A stretch of 64,000 nt of DNA from positions 1,116,001-1,180,000 of the forward strand of contig CAVZHA010000015.1 in the NCBI GenBank assembly GCA_963774945.1. Reading direction: 5' to 3'. The stretch comes from Trebonia sp963774945. Its GTDB lineage: Bacteria; Actinomycetota; Actinomycetes; Streptosporangiales; Streptosporangiaceae. The notes beneath the pieces were generated by a model. That model saw only the letters and a list, made by a program, of their open reading frames with translations, was not told the DNA's origin and searched no databases. A program made the translations under genes and the position numbers. Of this stretch, positions 35,248 to 42,793 are shown piece after piece; position 1 is the stretch's first letter, and each line of letters opens with the position of its first letter.

Positions 35248-35763
35248 GCTGCCCCAACAGGCTAGCGCATCTTGGGCTGTGCCGTGGGCGCAGGATGGCG
35301 AACTGCGGGTTGCGCATCGATGGCTCGGTGGTTGCAGGACGGTTGCAAGCAGCCGGTTCGGCGAGAAATCATGATCGTTCTACTGGCAAGTAGACCCGAG
35401 TTCGACTACTCTCAGCTATGCAATCGATAGCAACGGATGACATCAAAGTGGCATTCAGTTACCGACTGCTTACCTTGCGTAAAGCGTTGCAAACAAGGGG
35501 ATGCGAGCTAGCTCACACCTCATGCAATCGATACGCAGGAACAATAGACTGGAGGCGAGCCGTTAATAACTATCGGCGTTCAAACAGGACGGATGCCGTG
35601 ACGACTCCCCCCGCGATCGCACAGCGGGCCAGGGCGCAAACGGAAGTAAACGGGCATATCGTTACCTAACGCTCCGTATTCGCGCTAGTCGCCCATAGGT
35701 CGTGTCAGTAAACAGAGCCCGGTTTCCCCTCCGGGACCCCAGTAGATTGAGGTTGACCTGACG
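35248..35763. other. Lower-GC gap upstream of tRNA-Val and the SsgA-like gene
   Basis: Composition drops markedly over about 35330-35720. A 12-bp direct repeat ATGCAATCGATA occurs at 35418-35429 and 35522-35533. No integrase or known mobile gene is present. One small frame (35418-35669) is listed separately. Confidence 0.5.
35418..35669 (+). CDS. Possible small protein in lower-GC DNA
   Basis: 83 codons, beginning ATG 35418 with a TACTCT -10-like box 5 bp upstream (leaderless form). The codon usage is unlike the rest of the window, with frequent A/T third positions. There is no recognised domain and the protein is basic (RRAVNNYRRSNRTD). Its first codons coincide with one copy of the 12-bp direct repeat. 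It could be a foreign small gene or chance. Confidence 0.25.
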   Translation: MQSIATDDIKVAFSYRLLTLRKALQTRGCELAHTSCNRYAGTIDWRRAVNNYRRSNRTDAVTTPPAIAQRARAQTEVNGHIVT

Positions 35764-36195
35764 ATGAACAGCAGCAGCACGGTCTCGGCCGAACTCGGAC
35801 TACGGCTCGTCGTTCCCCAGCAGACGATCGTCCCGCTCGTCGCGAGCCTGTTCTACTCCAAGGAAGATCCGTACGCGATCCGCATCGCGTTCCACGTCGG
35901 GCTCGACGAGCCGGTCGAGTGGATCTTCGCGCGGGACCTGCTGTCCCTGGGCATCGAGAGCCGCGAGGGCCTCGGCGACGTCGTCGTCTGGCCGTCCTCC
36001 GGGTCCGCCGACGGCGCACCCGGCCGGGTGCTGAACATCGAGCTTTCCTCTCCCTTCGGCCAGGCCCACTTCGAGGCCCCGATCAAGGAGATCTCCGACT
36101 TCCTCGCACGGACGTACGCAATCGTCCCCGAGGGCGAGGAGAGCGACTTCGTCGACGTCGCGGCCGAGCTGACCGACCTGCTCAAGCAGGCGTAG
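35764..36195 (+). CDS. SsgA family sporulation/cell division regulator (SsgB-like)
   Basis: 143 residues, the family's usual length. TVSAELGLRLVVPQQTIVPLVASLFY, DPYAIRIAFHVGLDEPVEWIFARDLLSLGI, GDVVVWPSSG and FEAPIKEISDFLARTYAIVPEGEES follow the SsgA/SsgB pattern in order. In Streptomyces SsgB positions FtsZ at sporulation septa; this protein presumably does the same or a paralogous job in morphological development. It is marked by ATG 35764 after TTGAGGTTGACC. Followed by a terminator. The presence of this gene argues for a spore-forming host. Confidence 0.92.
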   Translation: MNSSSTVSAELGLRLVVPQQTIVPLVASLFYSKEDPYAIRIAFHVGLDEPVEWIFARDLLSLGIESREGLGDVVVWPSSGSADGAPGRVLNIELSSPFGQAHFEAPIKEISDFLARTYAIVPEGEESDFVDVAAELTDLLKQA

Positions 36196-36207
36196 GCAGC
36201 ACTAGCT

Positions 36208-36239
36208 CCCCGGCCCGGTGCCCCCGTAGCGGGCCGGGG
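36208..36239 (+). terminator. Terminator of the SsgA-like gene
   Basis: Perfect 10-bp stem CCCCGGCCCG (36208-36217) with 36230-36239, loop 12, starting 12 bp after the stop codon. Confidence 0.7.
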
Positions 36240-36360
36240 GAAACCTCTACCTCCCCGCGAGGGGCCTCCCCCGCCCCCGTTCACCCGGTCCCCTCCTTCC
36301 ACACTGGGGACCGCGCTTCACCTATCCCCCCGGCCATCCCCCATGGCCGTTCCCTCACCA

Positions 36361-36467
36361 GGACCTCCCCCAAGGTCCTTGGTACGGGGACCTCCCCCAG
36401 GTCCCCGGCGCGGGGACCTTCCCCCAGGTCCCCCGGCATGGGTCCTCCCCCCAGGTCCCTGCGTGGA
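36361..36467. repeat. Four tandem palindromic repeats (~27 bp)
   Basis: Units at 36361, 36388, 36414 and 36441, each of the form GGACCT, then CCCCC, then AGGTCC, so every unit can fold on itself. Spacers differ (TTGGTACG, CCGGCGCGG and so on). Non-coding. Confidence 0.75.
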
Positions 36468-36891
36468 GGCCGACCCGTTCTGGGTCCCCCCGGCCTCCCA
36501 CGCTGAAGCCCTCGTCACCGGTGACGAAATCGGAGCCCCCCGCCCGATATCCGTCCTGGGCGCCGGGGGCTTTCGCGTCTGCGCGTTGGCCGCGCCGCCT
36601 CCCCTGGGCGCTTGAAGGCCATGCGCTTCTGCGTCCGCGCTTGCTGGCCGTGTGGCCTGCCGGCACGCCTACCGCGGCCTGCGGGGCCACTGCGACCTCT
36701 GTGCCCGGGCGGCCTCCGGCAAGTCCGTGACTTCAGGGCCCGGAGCTTCCAGCGCCCTGCTCTCGCGGCGCTAGGGCTTGCACGGACCCATGCGTTCGTG
36801 GCTTGCAGCGCCGTGACGCCTGGGGTTGCCGAGCCGCGGCGGGCCGTCCGGTCGCGAGGGCCGGACACGCGGCATTTCGGCTGGCGTGGGA

Positions 36892-36978
36892 CCTGTCGGC
36901 TACGCCAGCGACACCAATGGCGTCCTGTCGGCTACGCCAGCGACACCAATAGGGCCTGTCGGTGGCGTAGCCGACAGG
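36892..36978. repeat. Direct-plus-inverted repeat forming a strong hairpin
   Basis: CCTGTCGGCTACGCC begins two direct copies of a ~31-bp unit (36892-36922 and 36924-36954, sharing AGCGACACCAAT). The exact complement GGCGTAGCCGACAGG lies at 36964-36978. Either direct copy can pair with the inverted copy, a 15-bp perfect stem. An A/T-rich ATTTTC follows. Confidence 0.75.
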
Positions 36979-37394
36979 ATTTTCAGCCGGTCCGGGCGGG
37001 CGACAGAGCCACGGGTCGGTTATCCGCCGGAGCGGCTGGGGCGCTGGTCACTGGCGAGGCGGCTGAGGCTCGGGGACGATGGGGCGGCCGGGCGGCCCGG
37101 CTACGGGGCTTGCGGAGGCGCCGGGCCCCACGGGAGAACGGCCGGGTCGGAGGCGCAGGGGCCCAGCCGGGACAGTCGGACCGGCCGGAGGCGCAGGGCC
37201 CAGCCGGGCGAGACGGACGGGGGCGGGGGCGGGCACTGCCGGGAGAGACGGACCGGTCGGAGGCGCCGGGCACTGCCGGGAGAGTGGGAGGGGGCGAGGG
37301 CGGGAGAGGACACGGGTCTTGGGCGGGCGGTTGGGGCTCGGGCGGCTGGGGGTGGGGGGCTGACCTGGGGTAATGAAGGGGGTGGAGTCAGCCG

Positions 37395-37430
37395 GGACCG
37401 TTCGAGGGACGGATTTTTTGGCTTCGCTTC
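37395..37430 (+). repeat. Dispersed GGWCCGTTCG element, copy E
   Basis: GGACCGTTCG (37395-37404), then AGGGACGGATTTTTTGG. About 130 bp upstream of tRNA-Gly, same strand. Confidence 0.6.
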
Positions 37431-37526
37431 GGTTTCGAGTTGGTGGTTGGGCCAGGATCGGATACAGTTCTGACGCAACGCCGGAGAGATCCGGCGGACC
37501 GGCTCGGGGTGACCCGGGACTGGCAT

Positions 37527-37599
37527 GCGGACGTGGCTCAGCTGGTAGAGCATCACCTTGCCAAGGTGAGGGTCGCGGGTTCGAATCCCGTCGTCCGCT
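37527..37599 (+). tRNA. tRNA-Gly (GCC)
   Basis: 73-nt cloverleaf: acceptor GCGGACG with CGTCCGC, anticodon stem CACCT with AGGTG and anticodon GCC, T arm CGGGTTCGAATCCCG. No CCA encoded. Confidence 0.96.
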
Positions 37600-37649
37600 C
37601 GGAGGCGCGGCTATGCGGCAGATTAGCCGCCGGCCAACCATGCTCCTAT

Positions 37650-37721
37650 GGCGGAGTGGCCGAGTGGCTTAGGCAAGGGCCTGCAAAGCCCTGTACACGG
37701 GTTCGATTCCCGTCTCCGCCT
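37650..37721 (+). tRNA. tRNA-Cys (GCA)
   Basis: 72-nt cloverleaf: acceptor GGCGGAG with CTCCGCC, anticodon GCA in GGGCCTGCAAAGCCC, T arm CGGGTTCGATTCCCG. Lies 50 bp after tRNA-Gly; Gly-Cys tandem order is common in actinobacteria. Confidence 0.96.
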
Positions 37722-37964
37722 CCCCTTCTGAGCCTCTGAGCAGGCGAATCCTCACCCCTCGCGATCGTGCGCAGTCGGCTGGGCGCTGCGATCAGCCGAC
37801 CCGCTCGCGACCCGGGCGGCGACCCCAGGCGGCCCGCACGCCCCACACGCCCCAACCACCCCGTAGGCCCCGTAGGCGAGCCCAGTGATATCACGGGTTC
37901 GACACGGCCGATCACTGAGTGATGCTAAAGGTGAGTGCATCGCGGTCAGACGGGGGACATCAAG

Positions 37965-38567
37965 ATGGTGGGTCGTTATTCTCACCGGGCAGACCGTCTG
38001 CCGCTGCGGATGGTGCGGATGTTCGTGCGGCGGAACGAATTGCGCCGTTCATCCGACCGAGTTGAGGGCGTCGTGGTGGCGGTGCTGGTAGTCGCGTTCG
38101 TCGTCGCCGTCGTCGTCGCCGGGCTGCTGGCGGCCCACGTCTACCGGACCCAGCAGGCCACGGCCGCGAGCCTGCGGCAGACGGTCGCGGTGCTGTCCTG
38201 GCCCGGCTCCATCACCGAGACGCCCATCCTGCATCAGGCCACCGCGATGGCGACCTGGCAACTGGGCGACGGCGCGACCCGGTCGGGCCTGCTCACCACC
38301 GACGTCGCCCCCGGGATCTACGGCCAGCCGGCCGGGGCCTCGGTCCAGCTCTGGCTCGGCCGGACCGGGGTTCCGGCGCCGCCGCCGCAGGGCGCGGCGG
38401 GGATGGCCGTCGGCGCGACGATGGCGGGGCTGGCCGTGATCGTGGCCGCCGCCACCGTGCTGGCCTTCTGCTACCGGCTGTGCATGCGTGGTCTTGACCG
38501 GCGTCGGATCGCCAACTGGAGCTCGGACTGGGCCGTCACCGGGCCGCAGTGGACCAGCCGCCAGTGA
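37965..38567 (+). CDS. Rv1733c-like membrane protein
   Basis: About 200 residues from ATG 37965. A basic N-terminus (NELRRSSDRVEG) precedes the first membrane segment (VVVAVLVVAFVVAVVVAGLL, ~35-54). An extracytoplasmic domain of about 90 residues (QTVAVLSWPGS, GLLTTDVAPGIYGQPAGASVQLWLG) is followed by a second membrane segment (~140-165) and a C-terminus CYRLCMRGLDRRRIANWSSDWAVTGPQWTSR. This two-helix plan and ending are typical of the actinobacterial Rv1733c family, whose function is unknown. Confidence 0.8.
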   Translation: MVGRYSHRADRLPLRMVRMFVRRNELRRSSDRVEGVVVAVLVVAFVVAVVVAGLLAAHVYRTQQATAASLRQTVAVLSWPGSITETPILHQATAMATWQLGDGATRSGLLTTDVAPGIYGQPAGASVQLWLGRTGVPAPPPQGAAGMAVGATMAGLAVIVAAATVLAFCYRLCMRGLDRRRIANWSSDWAVTGPQWTSRQ

Positions 38568-38698
38568 CGGGTCACAGACCGTGACGAGCCGGGAGCCGAG
38601 GACATCCGGGGCCGGACGTCATCGGCTCCGTTGCGCGCAGGGCCGGGCCGGGGGGCCGGGCCGGAGGGCCATGCGGGCCGGCCGGCCTCGCCCGGCGG

Positions 38699-39721
38699 TC
38701 AGGCCGGGGTCAGGAACGGAAACTGGCCGGCGCGCTGGGCTTCGGCCACCGACGGCTTGAGCCCGCCCGGCACCGCCGCCCCCACCACCAGCGACATCAT
38801 CGCCTCGGGGGCGTTGTCGGCCAGGGTCCGGCCGTTGCGGGTCACGAAGCCGAACGACGCGGGCGTGCCCACCACGTACGGCAGGACGTCAGGCAGCAGC
38901 GCCTTGGCGACCGTCAGCCCGTACACGTCGGGCGCGGCCGACGTCCCGGTCGCGGCCACCACGGCCGAGACGTGGTCGGCCAGGTGCTCGCCCTCGGCGG
39001 CGTAGTCCTGCGACGGGTGGCGGGTGTTGGCGGGATTGGTGAACTCGGTGTCATTGGGCCAGAAGATGGGCCACATCATCGGGTGCCCGCCCCGGTTGAC
39101 CTGCCGCCAGCCGCCCGCGTCGGTCGCGAGCTTGGTGGCCGCCCAGACGCCGATGGAGGTGCCGGGCGACAGGATCTTGTCGTGCGGGACCTCGAGCACG
39201 ATGGTCCGCACGGTGCTGCCGGCGAAGCTGTTCTGCGCCTGGTCCGGGCGCCAGGCCGACAGGTCGACCGCGGTTCCGTTCGCGACCGCGCCGTTGACGA
39301 TCGCCAGCAGCGACAGGTCGACGTAGAACGAGTCCTTGACGTGCCCGGCCCAGAGGCGGACGCCGTAGCCGTCGGTCGCCGTCTCACCGGTCCGGCCCTC
39401 GAGCACGAGGTCGCCGACGCCGGCGTCGCCGCGGGCCTGGTCCCCGGTCAGCGAGCGCAGGGTCAGCCGCTGGCGGCCGTCGGCGTCGGGCTCGGCGAAG
39501 GCGACCCGGTAGGTGAGGTCCTCGAACTCGGCCCGGTCGACGTGGATCTTGATCTCGTAGCGGGCCTCGGGGTGGAACCCCGGCTCGGTGTGCAGGCCGT
39601 TGACGTCGGAGTTGATGTCGAGCACGAAGACCGTGCTGCCCTCGCCGGGGAAGACGTACAGGTCGTCGATGAGCAGCTGACCCGTCTTCGCCGCCAGCGG
39701 CGTGTCGAGATGATGGGACAT
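38699..39721 (-). CDS. DUF4331 domain protein
   Basis: 340 residues, MSHHLDTPLAAKTGQLLIDDLYVFPGEGSTVFVLDINSD at the N-terminus (SHHLD and DLYVF are DUF4331 marks), TIVLEVPHDKIL, GVWAAT and NRGGHPMMWPIFWP in the middle, and EFTNPANTRHPSQDY after. No signal peptide is visible, so it is probably cytoplasmic, unlike many DUF4331 proteins. Function unknown. A palindromic site sits in front of it. Confidence 0.82.
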   Translation of the reverse strand: MSHHLDTPLAAKTGQLLIDDLYVFPGEGSTVFVLDINSDVNGLHTEPGFHPEARYEIKIHVDRAEFEDLTYRVAFAEPDADGRQRLTLRSLTGDQARGDAGVGDLVLEGRTGETATDGYGVRLWAGHVKDSFYVDLSLLAIVNGAVANGTAVDLSAWRPDQAQNSFAGSTVRTIVLEVPHDKILSPGTSIGVWAATKLATDAGGWRQVNRGGHPMMWPIFWPNDTEFTNPANTRHPSQDYAAEGEHLADHVSAVVAATGTSAAPDVYGLTVAKALLPDVLPYVVGTPASFGFVTRNGRTLADNAPEAMMSLVVGAAVPGGLKPSVAEAQRAGQFPFLTPA

Positions 39722-39736
39722 GCGATGGTCCTTTCC

Positions 39737-39758
39737 GCACTGAGGCTCGCCTCAGTGC
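39737..39758. promoter_or_regulatory. Palindromic operator upstream of the DUF4331 gene
   Basis: Perfect inverted repeat with 10-bp arms GCACTGAGGC and GCCTCAGTGC, spacer TC, 16 bp upstream of the DUF4331 start and 121 bp before the divergent channel-like gene. The regulator is unknown; the form recalls metal-responsive DtxR-type boxes only loosely. Confidence 0.6.
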
Positions 39759-39878
39759 AAATACCCATCGCGCACGCCTCGACACGAAGCGTCGATGACC
39801 CGGAGCGGGCACACGGCCCACGGCCGGCGCATGGGATGAGCACGGGCCGGAAATCATCAGAGTTCTGAGGGAGGTCCG

Positions 39879-41048
39879 ATGACGGTTCCGCTGTGGGCCC
39901 GCTCGGTGGCTGCGCTGGTCGGCGGCCTGCTGGTGCTGACAGTGTGGGCCAACGTGATCAAGACGCTGATCGTGCCCCGCCCCCTCACGCACGGCCTGGC
40001 CATCCGGGTGACCAGGACGGTGAACAAGATGTTCCGGCTGGCGGCCGGCGCCACCGCCGACTATCAGGCGCGGGACCGGGTGCGCTCGGGGCAGGCGTCC
40101 GCGATCTTGCTGGCGTCGCTGGCGGCGTGGCTCGGGGCCGCGCTGATCGGCTTCTGGCTGCTGATGTGGCCGCTGGTCAGGGGCGGCATCGGCACCGCCT
40201 TCAGCACCGCCGGGTCGTCGATGTTCACCCTCGGGTTCGCCGAGCCGTCCGGCGCCCCGCCCTCGGTCGTGGTGTTCGCGGCCGCGGTCACCGGGCTGGT
40301 CATCGTCACCCTGCAGATCGCCTACCTGCCGTCGTTGTACGCCGCCTTCAACCGCAGGGAGACCGAGGTCACGCTGCTCAACGCGCGGGCCGGGGTGCCC
40401 TCGTGGGGACCGGAACTCCTCGCGCGCACCCACTACGCGCTGGGCACCGGCGTCTCGTCGCTTGACACGCTGCCCGGGCTGTACGCGCAGTGGGAACGCT
40501 GGGCGGCGGACGTCACCGAAAGCCACACCACCTACATCCCGCTGGTGCGGTTCCGGTCGCCCCGCCCGCTGTCCTCGTGGGTGACCGCGCTGCTGGCGGT
40601 GCTGGACTCGGCCGCCCTGTACCTGGCGCTGTCACCCCGGGCGGCGCCCGAAGTCCCGGCCCGGCTGTGCCTGCGCAGCGGGTTCGTCTGCTTCCGGGAG
40701 GTGGCCCAGGCGATGGGCTTCACGGTGCCGGACGAGCCGGACCCGGGCGGCCAGATCGCCCTCAGCTACGAGGAGTTCCTTGACGCGGTGGAACGGCTGC
40801 GGGAGGTGAACTTCCCGATCGAGCGCGACCCGGAGGCGGCCTGGCCCGACTTCGTCGGCTGGCGGGTCACCTACGAGCAGGCCGCCTACGCGGTGGCGGC
40901 CGAGATCGACGCCGTCCCGGCGCTGTGGTCCGGCCCGCGCCGGGCCGGCGATCCCGCCATCGCGCCGATTCGGCCGGCGGTCGGCCACCCGCTGCGGGCG
41001 CCCGATCCCGGCGATGATCGGGCCGGGCCGGGCGGCGTCATCAGGTAA
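39879..41048 (+). CDS. Channel-like integral membrane protein
   Basis: 389 residues. Hydrophobic segments at about 10-32, 73-98 and 128-152, then a long soluble C-terminal region. Between the second and third lies STAGSSMFTLGFA (~109-121), placed like the pore loop and selectivity filter of two-helix K+ channels but reading T-L-G-F instead of T-V-G-Y-G. The cytoplasmic part contains FNRRETEVTLLNARAG and two conserved-looking helical blocks (LLARTHYALGTG, VAAEIDAVPALW). An ion channel is possible; transport is unproven. ATG 39879 follows GGGAGG. Confidence 0.65.
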   Translation: MTVPLWARSVAALVGGLLVLTVWANVIKTLIVPRPLTHGLAIRVTRTVNKMFRLAAGATADYQARDRVRSGQASAILLASLAAWLGAALIGFWLLMWPLVRGGIGTAFSTAGSSMFTLGFAEPSGAPPSVVVFAAAVTGLVIVTLQIAYLPSLYAAFNRRETEVTLLNARAGVPSWGPELLARTHYALGTGVSSLDTLPGLYAQWERWAADVTESHTTYIPLVRFRSPRPLSSWVTALLAVLDSAALYLALSPRAAPEVPARLCLRSGFVCFREVAQAMGFTVPDEPDPGGQIALSYEEFLDAVERLREVNFPIERDPEAAWPDFVGWRVTYEQAAYAVAAEIDAVPALWSGPRRAGDPAIAPIRPAVGHPLRAPDPGDDRAGPGGVIR

Positions 41049-41085
41049 ACCAGCCGTCGGCCGGGAAGAGCACGGGTGTGACCGG

Positions 41086-41442
41086 TCAGCGGCGGTCGTT
41101 ACCGCCGGAGGCCAGGTCGCGCCAGTCGTCCTCCGAGACGTGCACGCCGTACTTGGCGGCCGCCGCCTTTATGCGCTTCCAGGCCTGGTCCCGCTCCTCG
41201 TCGGTGACCCCTTCGACCTGGTCGAACCGCGCGATCGCGTTCCGCACGTGGGCCGCGTCGCTGATGACTTCCTTGCGTTCGGCCGGGAAGGCGAAGTCCG
41301 CGTCGGGCAGGCGGTCCTTCTCGGCGGTGCTCAGGCCCTCGGAGCTGCGCGGGACGTTCTCGCCGTGCGCACGCTCGCTCTGCACCTCGCGGGCCTTCTC
41401 GATGTTGCGCCGCGCGGCCTCTTTCTGCTTGTCCGTGGCCAT
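41086..41442 (-). CDS. Small DUF6582-like protein
   Basis: 118 residues from ATG 41442, highly charged. DKQKEAARRNIEKAREVQSERAHGENVPRSSEGLSTAEKDRLPDADFAFPAERK then HVRNAIARFDQVEGVTDEERDQAWKRIKAAAAKYGVHVSEDDWR in order (broken here only for description) match a small actinobacterial/phage-linked family with an LPDSAFAFP-type motif. Function unknown. A GGAG ribosome-binding site lies at the end of a dispersed repeat copy. Confidence 0.75.
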   Translation of the reverse strand: MATDKQKEAARRNIEKAREVQSERAHGENVPRSSEGLSTAEKDRLPDADFAFPAERKEVISDAAHVRNAIARFDQVEGVTDEERDQAWKRIKAAAAKYGVHVSEDDWRDLASGGNDRR

Positions 41443-41451
41443 GACCCGAGC

Positions 41452-41483
41452 CTCCAAAACCAGATCGATTTTTCCGAACGGAC
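41452..41483 (-). repeat. Dispersed GGWCCGTTCG element, copy F
   Basis: On the minus strand, GTCCGTTCG (41483-41475), then GAAAAATCGATCTGGTTTTGG; its end carries the ribosome-binding site of the DUF6582-like gene. Confidence 0.55.
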
Positions 41484-41613
41484 GCGTGGCTCCGCCCGAC
41501 CGGCCCGTTGCTGCCTGCGAGGCGAAGCACGCTCCCGTTCGATACCCATGATTTTGGTGCTGACGCGGGCCGCCGGAGGCGCGCCGACCTGGGCCAGCGC
41601 GCCTTTGGCGGCC

Positions 41614-42147
41614 TCAGAAGTTGCCGAAGCCGCCGAAGCCGCCCTGGTCGTGGTGCTCGCGCTCGCGCTTCTCGTCTTCGTAGATGCGGTCGATGCAGAC
41701 CGCGATCGCGATGATCAGCGCGTCGTCGACGCCCGGCTCGACCTCCACCCCGTAGGTGTCCCTGATCCTGAACCACTTGCGTGAGATCCGGCCTACGACC
41801 CGGTGGCCGTCCTTCAGCTCCCAGTCCTTGTCGGCGAAGCTGCCGACCGCCTCGAGCCGGGTCCCGTCGAATAGGTCGATCTCGTACCGGTGGTGAATCG
41901 GGGAGAAGAAGGCCGGGCGGACGGTCGCGACCACGCCCTGGCTGTTCTCGATCTCCATCGTGTCGCGCAGCGCGAAGAACTTCTTGCGGATGAGGATCAG
42001 CAGATTGCCGTAGGCGTCCTTGAGCTCGAACGTCTCGCGCAGGCTGAGCGCGCGGCCGTCGACGAGGAAGACGCGGTTGCCGCCTTCGTCCTCGATCCAG
42101 AAGTCAGCCCTGAGGGAGAAGATCCGTTCCTGGACCAGATATCTCAT
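41614..42147 (-). CDS. LURP-one-related (scramblase-fold) protein 1
   Basis: 177 residues. MRYLVQERIFSLRADFWIEDEGGNRVFLVDGRALSLRE, DAYGNLLILIRKKFFALRDTMEI, VATVRPAFFSPIHHRYEIDLFDG and GRISRKWFRIRDTYGVEVEPGVDDALIIAIAVCIDRI, in that order, trace the closed beta-barrel with central helix of the LURP-one/Tubby-like fold. The C-terminus is Gly-Phe rich. Function unknown; related proteins bind membrane lipids. A second member of the fold lies at 44052-44597. Confidence 0.85.
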   Translation of the reverse strand: MRYLVQERIFSLRADFWIEDEGGNRVFLVDGRALSLRETFELKDAYGNLLILIRKKFFALRDTMEIENSQGVVATVRPAFFSPIHHRYEIDLFDGTRLEAVGSFADKDWELKDGHRVVGRISRKWFRIRDTYGVEVEPGVDDALIIAIAVCIDRIYEDEKREREHHDQGGFGGFGNF

Positions 42148-42156
42148 GACAAAAGG

Positions 42157-42681
42157 CTATCGGCCCGGTTCGCGGTCGGTGGCGTAGACGTCGATGCCCC
42201 GGCGCCGGGCGTCGGCCGCGACCACCCGGCTCGCGATCGCGGACAGGCGGCTGCGCTGGGCGGGCGGCAGGTCGGCCACCAGCGCCGCGATCTGCGCCTC
42301 GAAGTCGGCCGCGCCCCGGTCGATGAGCTCCCGGCCGGCCCCGGTGATCGTCACCCGCACGCTCCGCCGGTCGAGCTCAGAGGCGGCCCTGGTGACCAGC
42401 CCGCGCTCGGCCGCCCGGTCGACCAGACCGGTCACGCTCGACTTGTCCAGCTGCAGGAACGTCGCCAGCTGGCCGATCGTCGGCTGCCGGTCGCGGACGA
42501 TGCCGAGCAGCCGGGCGGCGGCGATCGACAGGCCGTGCTCGGCCGCGACCCGGCTCAGCGCGCCCTGGACGGCGAAGGTGAGCTGGGCGAGCGCGTCCAC
42601 CAGGCCCAGGTCGCCCTCGCCCGGCAGCGGGGTGAGGACGGGCCGGCGATCCGGGCTGGGTTCGTCGTCGGATGCGGTCAC
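42157..42681 (-). CDS. MarR family transcriptional regulator
   Basis: 174 residues. Winged helix: QPTIGQLATFLQLDKSSVTGLVDRAAERGLVTR with the wing ASELDRRSVRVTITGAG. Divergent from the quinone reductase gene, with a palindrome between, so it likely represses that gene and itself. The ligand is unknown. Confidence 0.85.
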   Translation of the reverse strand: MTASDDEPSPDRRPVLTPLPGEGDLGLVDALAQLTFAVQGALSRVAAEHGLSIAAARLLGIVRDRQPTIGQLATFLQLDKSSVTGLVDRAAERGLVTRAASELDRRSVRVTITGAGRELIDRGAADFEAQIAALVADLPPAQRSRLSAIASRVVAADARRRGIDVYATDREPGR

Positions 42682-42701
42682 GGCATCCAGTGTAGGCCAA
42701 T

Positions 42702-42746
42702 TTTAGTTTGCTTTACCATCTATAGTAGGTGGTGACACAAACTAAA
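42702..42746. promoter_or_regulatory. MarR operator and promoter region
   Basis: Inverted arms TTTAGTTTG (42702-42710) and CAAACTAAA (42738-42746) flank an imperfect inner dyad (ACCATCTATAGTAGGTGGT, 42715-42733) with a TATAGT -10-like core. Confidence 0.65.
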
Positions 42747-42793
42747 TCAACGTCGTGCGAGGCACGGCCAGCCGGACGAGGAGACCAGTCAGC

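Larger units (their letters stand above)
36240..37394. other. Gene-poor, repeat-rich region of about 1.15 kb
   Basis: Apart from the two repeats listed inside it, the stretch holds only low-complexity frames. From 37112 to about 37300 there are four to five imperfect 36-40-bp units containing CGGAGGCGC, GGGC, GCCGGG and GAC. At 37358-37373 GGCTGACCTGGGGT matches a subterminal part of the IS1182-like copies. No credible gene. Confidence 0.55.

Noticed and set aside
36490..36505. CTCCCACGCTGA as another solo IS end
   Set aside because: Too short to separate from chance in DNA of this composition.
37358..37373. GGCTGACCTGGGGT as a third IS1182-like end
   Set aside because: Only 14 bp match, without the adjoining terminal sequence CTGTTGC or a partner end; kept only as a possible relic.
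39737..39758. DtxR/IdeR iron box
   Set aside because: The palindrome arms do not fit the TTAGGTTAGG-type consensus closely and no iron genes are adjacent, so it is listed only as an unassigned operator.
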